A stretch of DNA of 10,537 bases from Rhodospirillales bacterium (GTDB lineage: Bacteria; Pseudomonadota; Alphaproteobacteria; Rhodospirillales; JABHCV01). Location: the NCBI GenBank assembly GCA_016776705.1, contig JADHSW010000098.1, forward strand, positions 1-10,537, given 5' to 3'. The notes under the pieces are model-generated. The model searched no databases. It was not told the origin of the DNA and worked only from the letters and a program-made list of their open reading frames with translations. Position 1 is the first letter of the stretch, and each line of letters opens with the position of its first letter. A program made the position numbers and the translations under genes. This document shows positions 6,337 to 10,537 of the stretch, piece by piece.

Positions 6337-7680
6337 TTAAGGAATCAAGGGAGACCATGCCGGATCGGAACCATCCAGTGGGGTGATGATTTCACGTTCG
6401 TTATGTCCCGTTAAGTCTATGGAATATAAGCGTGATTTCCCACCACTACCGTCACTTTTGGATGGTTCCTGGCGAAAAAACATCAGAACCCTGCCGTTGG
6501 GAGCCCATGTTGGCGCCTCTACAAGAAAATCTTCCGCCAACAATCTTTCGCCTTTTCCGTCCGGACGCATGACGCCAATGAAGAATCGCCCCCCGGTAAA
6601 CTTGGTGAAAGCGATCAAATCCCCCCGCGGCGACCAGACCGGCGTCGCATAACGACCTTTTCCGTGAGAGATTCGTTTGACATTGCTGCCATTGGCTTGC
6701 ATCACGTAAATCTGCTGCGAGCCCCCCCGGTCGGAATTGAAAGTGATAAACTCGCCGTCAGGTGAATAACTTGGCGAGGTATCGATGGCGGAATGATTCG
6801 TCAGGCGTCTGGAAGAACGGGTCCTTAAATCCATGGTATAGATTTCAGAATTGCCATCCTTGGCCATGCTCATGATGACCTGCTTGCCATCGGCCGAAAA
6901 TCGCGGCGCAAAAGTCATTCCGGGGAAATCACCCAGAACTTCCTGCCTGCCGGTATCGATATTGAATATATAAACCCGGGGCTTGTCGCCGTAATAGGAC
7001 AGGTAGGTAATTTCCTGCAGGGTCGGCGAGAAACGCGGGGTCAAGACCAGGGTTCCGCCATCGGTCAGGAAGCGATGGTTTTCACCATCCTGATCCATGA
7101 TCGCCAGACGCTTGGAGCGGCGATTTTGCGGCCCATCTTCGGAAATATAAACAATACGGGTATCAAAATAGCCGCTTTCGCCGGTCATTCGCTTGTAGAT
7201 GGCGTCCGATACGATGTGCGCGACACGACGCCAGTTATCGGGAACGGTAAAGTAGGCCAGTCCAACCATTTGCTGCTCGGCGAAAACATCCCACAATCTG
7301 AATTCAACTTTCAAACGGCCATCCGCAACCAGCTGGGCGCGGCCTTGAACCAGCGCCTGGGCCTTGATAACACGCCAGTCGCCAAAGCGGGGCAATGTGC
7401 TCAAGGCCTGTTCGCCCTGAATAAAGGCGCGCTTGTCCAGGGGCTTGAACAGGCCGGAGCGTTCCAGGTCACTCGCGATGACCCGCGCAATCCCGCGCCC
7501 GTATTCCTGTTCCGGGGTGCTCATACCGACAAAATCCGCAATCGCGATCGGCAACGGTTCCACCGTTCCGCGCGTGATATCGATCCTGAGTTCAGCCTGG
7601 GCCTGATGGGTGAACACGACACCTAACACGGCAAGACACATGCCAAAATGCACAGTCAATGTCTTAAGTTGAGTTATCAT
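6337..7680 (-). CDS. tolB: Tol-Pal system periplasmic protein TolB
   Basis: Periplasmic protein that binds Pal through its beta-propeller and TolA through its N-terminus, switching Pal between free and peptidoglycan-bound states. It has 447 residues: a Sec signal peptide (hydrophobic about 11-25, cleavage after QAQA at 29), mature start ELRIDITRG, the N-terminal alpha/beta domain (about 30-165), then a six-bladed propeller (about 175-447). Successive WD40-like/PD40 blades are visible, for example FSADGKQVIMS (261-271), YSPDGEFITFNSDR (305-318), WSPRGDLIAFT (349-359) and a final DPAWSP (439-444). The start at 7678-7680 overlaps the tolA stop as ATGA, with AAGGAG 11 nt upstream and GGAGG directly adjoining the ATG. 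A longer frame beginning 16 codons earlier lies inside tolA and would bury the signal peptide. A hairpin and a 183-bp gap separate it from pal. Confidence 0.97.
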   Translation of the reverse strand: MITQLKTLTVHFGMCLAVLGVVFTHQAQAELRIDITRGTVEPLPIAIADFVGMSTPEQEYGRGIARVIASDLERSGLFKPLDKRAFIQGEQALSTLPRFGDWRVIKAQALVQGRAQLVADGRLKVEFRLWDVFAEQQMVGLAYFTVPDNWRRVAHIVSDAIYKRMTGESGYFDTRIVYISEDGPQNRRSKRLAIMDQDGENHRFLTDGGTLVLTPRFSPTLQEITYLSYYGDKPRVYIFNIDTGRQEVLGDFPGMTFAPRFSADGKQVIMSMAKDGNSEIYTMDLRTRSSRRLTNHSAIDTSPSYSPDGEFITFNSDRGGSQQIYVMQANGSNVKRISHGKGRYATPVWSPRGDLIAFTKFTGGRFFIGVMRPDGKGERLLAEDFLVEAPTWAPNGRVLMFFRQEPSKSDGSGGKSRLYSIDLTGHNEREIITPLDGSDPAWSPLIP

Positions 7681-8627
7681 CCTCCGAGCATCTCCTTGGG
7701 ATTGAATACGAGGGTCATTGTTTTCCATCGATCAAACTTGTCACGCGGTAGTTTGAACGGTTGGCAGTGCCTGTTCAAGACCGCACGTAAAGCACTTTCC
7801 GCCATCGCCCGCAAAAACGGGTCCGACTGGATGTCCTTGCTGTTGATTTTGGCATGGCGAACCGTGCCGTCCATATTCATGGCGACGGCGATTTCAATAA
7901 TCATATCCCGGGCATTTTTAGCGCCAGCGGGCGGGTTCCAGCACTTGGCTATTTGTTGACGCACGTAATCAATCTCGCTGATGGAGAGCGGTTTTGATTG
8001 ATCGAAACTGCGTTTTTTCGATACCAGCGCCTGGGCAATCTGGTCTTCGAAAGAAGCCTTGGGTTCCTCTTTCTTTATTTCTTCCTTCTTTTCCACCGGG
8101 GCGGGCTGTTGCTTGAATTCGGCCACGGTTTTCAGGACCGACGCAAAGGCGTCCGGCGGCTTCGGCTTGCGCTTGGGCTTCACCTTGGCCAGCGCGGCCG
8201 GGGCCGATGGCTTCGGTTCAGGTTTCTTGACTTCCGGTTTTGGTTCCGGCTTCGGCTTGGGTTTTTCCTTGGCCTTCGGTTTGGCTTCCGGGGGCGGCGG
8301 CACGACGGCTACCTCCTCGGGTTCGGGCACCGGGGCAGGTTCGGGTTCAGGCTCTGGCGGCGGCGGTGGCGCGACCTTGACTTCCGGCCTTGGCGGTTCC
8401 GGTTTTGGCTCCACCTTGGGCGGCTCGGGTTTGGGTTCTTCCAGCTTCACCGTTTTTTCAGGCTTCACTTCAGGTTGCGGCGCGTTGGTAACCTCGGCCA
8501 CCGTCACAATTTCGACCATGACCGGTGCATCCATCATGACGTCGCGCTGCAATGCCGGAAGTCCGAAATAGGCGACGCCCATCAGTGCAACATGGAAAAC
8601 AACAGACAGGAAAGCGCCGATACCCAT
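7677..8627 (-). CDS. tolA: Cell envelope integrity protein TolA
   Basis: Inner-membrane-anchored periplasmic rod that transmits TolQR energy to TolB-Pal. It has 316 residues: a short cytoplasmic start, one TM helix (about 4-24, containing the conserved-type FHVALMG), and a very long Pro/Glu/Lys-rich linker (about 51-158, many KPEP and PPPP units). A charged, probably helical stretch follows (about 160-205), then a C-terminal globular TolA/TonB-like domain (about 211-312). Cys229 and Cys288 are placed like the disulfide of E. coli TolA domain III. The linker differs from the E. coli Ala/Lys-rich helical domain II and resembles TonB; proline-rich TolA linkers are known in Alphaproteobacteria. 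The ATG lies 4 bp after the tolR stop, and AAGGGG is about 12 nt upstream. Its TGA overlaps the tolB ATG by 4 nt, so the two are translationally coupled. Confidence 0.95.
   Translation of the reverse strand: MGIGAFLSVVFHVALMGVAYFGLPALQRDVMMDAPVMVEIVTVAEVTNAPQPEVKPEKTVKLEEPKPEPPKVEPKPEPPRPEVKVAPPPPPEPEPEPAPVPEPEEVAVVPPPPEAKPKAKEKPKPKPEPKPEVKKPEPKPSAPAALAKVKPKRKPKPPDAFASVLKTVAEFKQQPAPVEKKEEIKKEEPKASFEDQIAQALVSKKRSFDQSKPLSISEIDYVRQQIAKCWNPPAGAKNARDMIIEIAVAMNMDGTVRHAKINSKDIQSDPFLRAMAESALRAVLNRHCQPFKLPRDKFDRWKTMTLVFNPKEMLGG
8154..8477 (-). repeat. Low-complexity Pro/Glu/Lys coding repeat in tolA
   Basis: About 108 codons encode degenerate units such as PKPEPP, PEPEPEP, KPKPKPEPKPE and PPPPP. At DNA level the plus strand repeats variants of GGTTTCGGCTTC and GGTTCGGG. 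Such tracts can change length by slippage, but no long perfect repeat is visible, so this is an imperfect protein-level repeat. It produces several long open frames on the opposite strand that are artefacts. Confidence 0.8.
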
Positions 8628-8631
8628 CGAC

Positions 8632-9084
8632 CTAATTTGCCCCTTTTTTCTGTAAAACGGACATCCGTTCGGTGATCAGCGCCACTTTCTTGAAACCGGC
8701 GGCATTGATCGTTCCCATAACTTGCATGACCCGGCCATAATCGATCGCCTTGTCGCCACGAATGAAAATCCGGATGTCCGGGTTATTGCCGGTAATCGCG
8801 ATCAGGCGAGGCACCAGCCCGCTCAGTTCAAGCCTGGTCTCCTGAAGGAATATCTGCCCCTTGGCATCGACAGAAACCGCAAGCGGTTCATCCTCACCGG
8901 CGATGGCTGACGCCTTTGTCTTGGGCAGATCAACCGTGACGCCAACCGTCAGCAAGGGTGCGGTAACCATGAATATGACCAGCAACACCAGCATCACATC
9001 GACCATAGGCGTAACATTGATTTCGCTCATGGGGCGGCGACGGTGACGATTACCCAGTTGATTGCGTTGCAGTATCGACCCCAT
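8632..9084 (-). CDS. tolR: Tol-Pal system protein TolR
   Basis: Stator subunit of the TolQ-TolR proton channel, of the ExbD/TolR family. It has 150 residues: a basic cytoplasmic N-terminus with NRHRRRPMSEINVTPMVDV (12-30) and one TM helix (about 27-46). Asp29 in this helix is at the position of the essential proton-carrying E. coli Asp23. A periplasmic domain (about 50-150) follows, with IRIFIRGDKAIDYGRVMQVM typical of the family. The ATG is 2 bp after the tolQ stop and the TAG is 4 bp before tolA, so it is clearly co-transcribed and probably coupled. The Shine-Dalgarno is weak (GGGAA about 11 nt upstream). Confidence 0.97.
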   Translation of the reverse strand: MGSILQRNQLGNRHRRRPMSEINVTPMVDVMLVLLVIFMVTAPLLTVGVTVDLPKTKASAIAGEDEPLAVSVDAKGQIFLQETRLELSGLVPRLIAITGNNPDIRIFIRGDKAIDYGRVMQVMGTINAAGFKKVALITERMSVLQKKGAN

Positions 9085-9086
9085 GA

Positions 9087-9827
9087 TTAAAGGATTTCCC
9101 GCTTGGAGCGCTCATCAAGCTGGCGCGAAAGGATGGCGGAAAACTCGCCGGCAAAACTGTCCAGGCGTCCGGCGTAACGGTCCAGATCGCGACTCAACTT
9201 GTTATAGGCGACAACCGCCGGAATGGCCGCCAATAAGCCAAGGGCGGTTGCGAACAGGGCTTCGGCAATGCCCGGTGCAACGACGGCGAGGGACGTATTC
9301 TGGGAAACGGCAATGGACTGGAAAGAATTCATGATCCCCCACACCGTGCCGAACAGACCGATAAACGGCGCCGTCGATCCCGTCGTCGCCAGAAACGTCA
9401 TGTAACGTTCGGCCCGATCCATCTCGCGCGCCAGGGTGATCTGCATGACCCGCTCAATACGCTCGCTTAAGGAGACACGGGCCGTGGCGTCACCATCCGG
9501 TTGGACGGCGCGGTTCCATTCGCGCATGGCGGCAATGAAAACCGCCGTCATGGGGTCCTTTGGCTGCGCTCCGGTGCGGTTGTACAACTCGTCCAGCGAG
9601 ACACCGGACCAGAAAGCCTGTTCGAATTTTGCCGCCCCGCTGTTCAGCTTGCGCATGCCCAGCATTTTTTCAAAAATGATCGCCCAGCACCAGATCGACG
9701 CCAGCAGAAGGATCACAATCACCGACTTGACGATCAGATCGGCGCGCATGAAAAGCGACAACATGGAGAAGTCCAGGTCACCTACCGAGCCACTCAGGGT
9801 GACAGCATCAATTATCGAGTTTTGCAT
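9087..9827 (-). CDS. tolQ: Tol-Pal system protein TolQ
   Basis: Inner-membrane proton channel subunit of the MotA/TolQ/ExbB family; it forms the stator with TolR. It has 246 residues: TM1 about 32-54, a large cytoplasmic loop (about 55-145), TM2 about 147-168 (PFIGLFGTVWGIMNSF) and TM3 about 186-208 (GIAEALFATALGLLAAIPAV). Thr161 and Thr194 align with the E. coli pore threonines T145 and T178, both with the same offset of 16. The ATG start lies 7 bp after the ybgC stop with only a weak ribosome binding site (TGAG), which suggests coupling to ybgC. The following tolR starts 2 bp after its TAA. Confidence 0.97.
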   Translation of the reverse strand: MQNSIIDAVTLSGSVGDLDFSMLSLFMRADLIVKSVIVILLLASIWCWAIIFEKMLGMRKLNSGAAKFEQAFWSGVSLDELYNRTGAQPKDPMTAVFIAAMREWNRAVQPDGDATARVSLSERIERVMQITLAREMDRAERYMTFLATTGSTAPFIGLFGTVWGIMNSFQSIAVSQNTSLAVVAPGIAEALFATALGLLAAIPAVVAYNKLSRDLDRYAGRLDSFAGEFSAILSRQLDERSKREIL

Positions 9828-9834
9828 CGTATAC

Positions 9835-10245
9835 TCATTTTTCTACCAGTTGATCGAGTGTTGCCCGCAAGCCTTCAGGCAATCGTGCGGGTTTTCCCGT
9901 CATCGCCATACAAGCGAGTTTTATATGAACGACGACGATGTCCTTGCCGTCGCATTTGATGTGTTGCGCACCCTGCAGGGACGCGCCGCCGACTTGCGTG
10001 ATCCGGGTATGAACTTCAAGGGCGTCGTCCAGCCGTGCCGGTTTGTGGTAATCCACGGCGCACTTCCTGACGGTCAGGGCGATATTGTCCTCGTCCATCA
10101 GGCGCGAGCTTTCAATACCCACCTCTCGCAACATTTCAGAGCGCGCCCGTTCGGCGTATTTCAAATAATTGGCGTAATAGACAATGCCGCCGGCATCCGT
10201 GTCCTCATAATAGACCCGCAGGGGAAAGACGTGCGCCTTACTCAT
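9835..10245 (-). CDS. ybgC: Tol-Pal-associated acyl-CoA thioesterase YbgC
   Basis: Cytoplasmic hotdog-fold (4HBT) thioesterase that hydrolyses short-chain or phospholipid-linked acyl-CoA/ACP thioesters; its link to the Tol system is by operon conservation. It has 136 residues, the usual length. The family signature YYEDTDAGGIVYYANYLKY (12-30) is visible, with the catalytic Asp at 17. The E. coli-type YHASY histidine is replaced by Tyr here (YYANY), a variant I believe is common in alphaproteobacterial members. The ATG overlaps the end of ruvB by 8 nt and has a strong GGAGG 6 nt upstream. tolQ follows 7 bp downstream. Confidence 0.95.
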   Translation of the reverse strand: MSKAHVFPLRVYYEDTDAGGIVYYANYLKYAERARSEMLREVGIESSRLMDEDNIALTVRKCAVDYHKPARLDDALEVHTRITQVGGASLQGAQHIKCDGKDIVVVHIKLACMAMTGKPARLPEGLRATLDQLVEK

Positions 10246-10537
10246 CGACAGCCTCCACCACCAGCTCCAGTTGCGCCGCCGACGCCGGGGCCTTCAGCCC
10301 TAAATGCCCATAGGCCTGACCGGTCAGCGCCCTGCCCCGCGGGGTGCGCATGAGCAGGCCTTGCTGGATCAGGTAAGGTTCGATGACTTCCTCGATGGTG
10401 TCACGCTGTTCCGACAGGGCCGCCGCCATGGTTTCCACCCCAACCGGACCGCCGCCATAGTTTTCGGCTATGCAGGAAAGATAACGCCGGTCCATGGCGT
10501 CCAGACCGCGATGGTCCACATCAAGCCGGTTCAGGGC
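10238..10537 (-). CDS. ruvB: Holliday junction branch migration helicase RuvB, C-terminal part (partial at right edge)
   Basis: RuvB is the AAA+ hexameric motor that, with RuvA, moves Holliday junctions during recombination repair. The last 99 residues are in the window and the frame is open to the right edge; the gene begins outside it. They form the winged-helix DNA-binding domain, with LDAMDRRYL, a YGGGPVGVETMAAALSE segment, the IEPYLIQQGLLMRTPRGR stretch and a TGQAYGHLGL end. The last few residues (AQLELVVEAVDE) are an acidic extension. The stop overlaps ybgC by 8 nt, indicating a ruvB-ybgC-tol transcription unit, the usual alphaproteobacterial arrangement. Confidence 0.96.
   Translation of the reverse strand, partial: ALNRLDVDHRGLDAMDRRYLSCIAENYGGGPVGVETMAAALSEQRDTIEEVIEPYLIQQGLLMRTPRGRALTGQAYGHLGLKAPASAAQLELVVEAVDE
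10252..10256 (-). promoter_or_regulatory. Ribosome binding site of ybgC inside ruvB
   Basis: GGAGG on the minus strand, 6 nt from the ATG at 10243-10245, embedded in the last codons of ruvB. It confirms the start that overlaps the ruvB stop by 8 nt. Confidence 0.75.

Noticed and set aside
7678..7728. Longer tolB start 16 codons upstream
   Set aside because: It lies within tolA coding sequence and places charged residues before the signal peptide; the ATGA overlap start is the standard one.
7998..8675. 225-codon Arg/Phe/Leu/Gly-rich plus-strand frame, and a Gly/Ser-rich one at 8059-8571
   Set aside because: Both are mirror images of the Pro/Glu/Lys repeat in tolA; the low-complexity composition follows from it.
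9436..10353. 305-codon plus-strand frame opposite tolQ, ybgC and ruvB
   Set aside because: Crosses three confirmed minus-strand genes and shows no family features.
1..10537. Undescribed accessory system, mobile element or CRISPR
   Set aside because: Every stretch longer than 200 bases is accounted for by known core genes; no direct repeats, integrase, transposase or tRNA attachment site was seen.

Overview
This window looks like a stretch of conserved core chromosome from an alphaproteobacterium, most likely Rhodospirillales-like. The reasons are the gene order (ruvB-ybgC-tolQ-tolR-tolA-tolB-pal-cpoB-tilS-ftsH-folP), the protein motifs, the proline-rich TolA, and a PleC/DivJ-style histidine kinase tail at the left edge. 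The species cannot be named from the sequence alone. I see no tRNA, rRNA, CRISPR array, insertion sequence, prophage or other accessory element.

Layout: all complete genes are on the minus strand, so they are transcribed from the right edge to the left. At the right edge is the 3' end of ruvB (Holliday junction helicase). It overlaps ybgC (hotdog thioesterase) by 8 nt. The Tol-Pal envelope system follows: tolQ, tolR, tolA and tolB lie 7 nt or less apart or overlap. Then come pal and cpoB, each preceded by a longer gap (183 bp and 136 bp) that holds a hairpin. pal is therefore bracketed by two terminator-like stem-loops. After cpoB come tilS (tRNA-Ile lysidine synthetase), a 132-bp gap, then ftsH (membrane AAA+ zinc protease) and folP (dihydropteroate synthase). 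At the left edge the last 59 codons of a histidine kinase run on the plus strand and converge on folP with only 10 bp between stop codons.

How the genes work together: TolQ-TolR form a proton-motive-force driven stator in the inner membrane that energises TolA. TolA spans the periplasm and acts on TolB-Pal to keep the outer membrane attached to peptidoglycan and constricting at division. CpoB links this to peptidoglycan synthesis. YbgC is a customary operon partner that acts on acyl-CoA/ACP thioesters. tilS, ftsH and folP are housekeeping genes for tRNA decoding, membrane protein quality control and folate synthesis.

There is no convincing undescribed system here. The points worth a second look are regulatory and structural: the two hairpins around pal, the TTG starts of ftsH and folP, the tight convergent junction at the left edge, and the TonB-like proline-rich linker of TolA.
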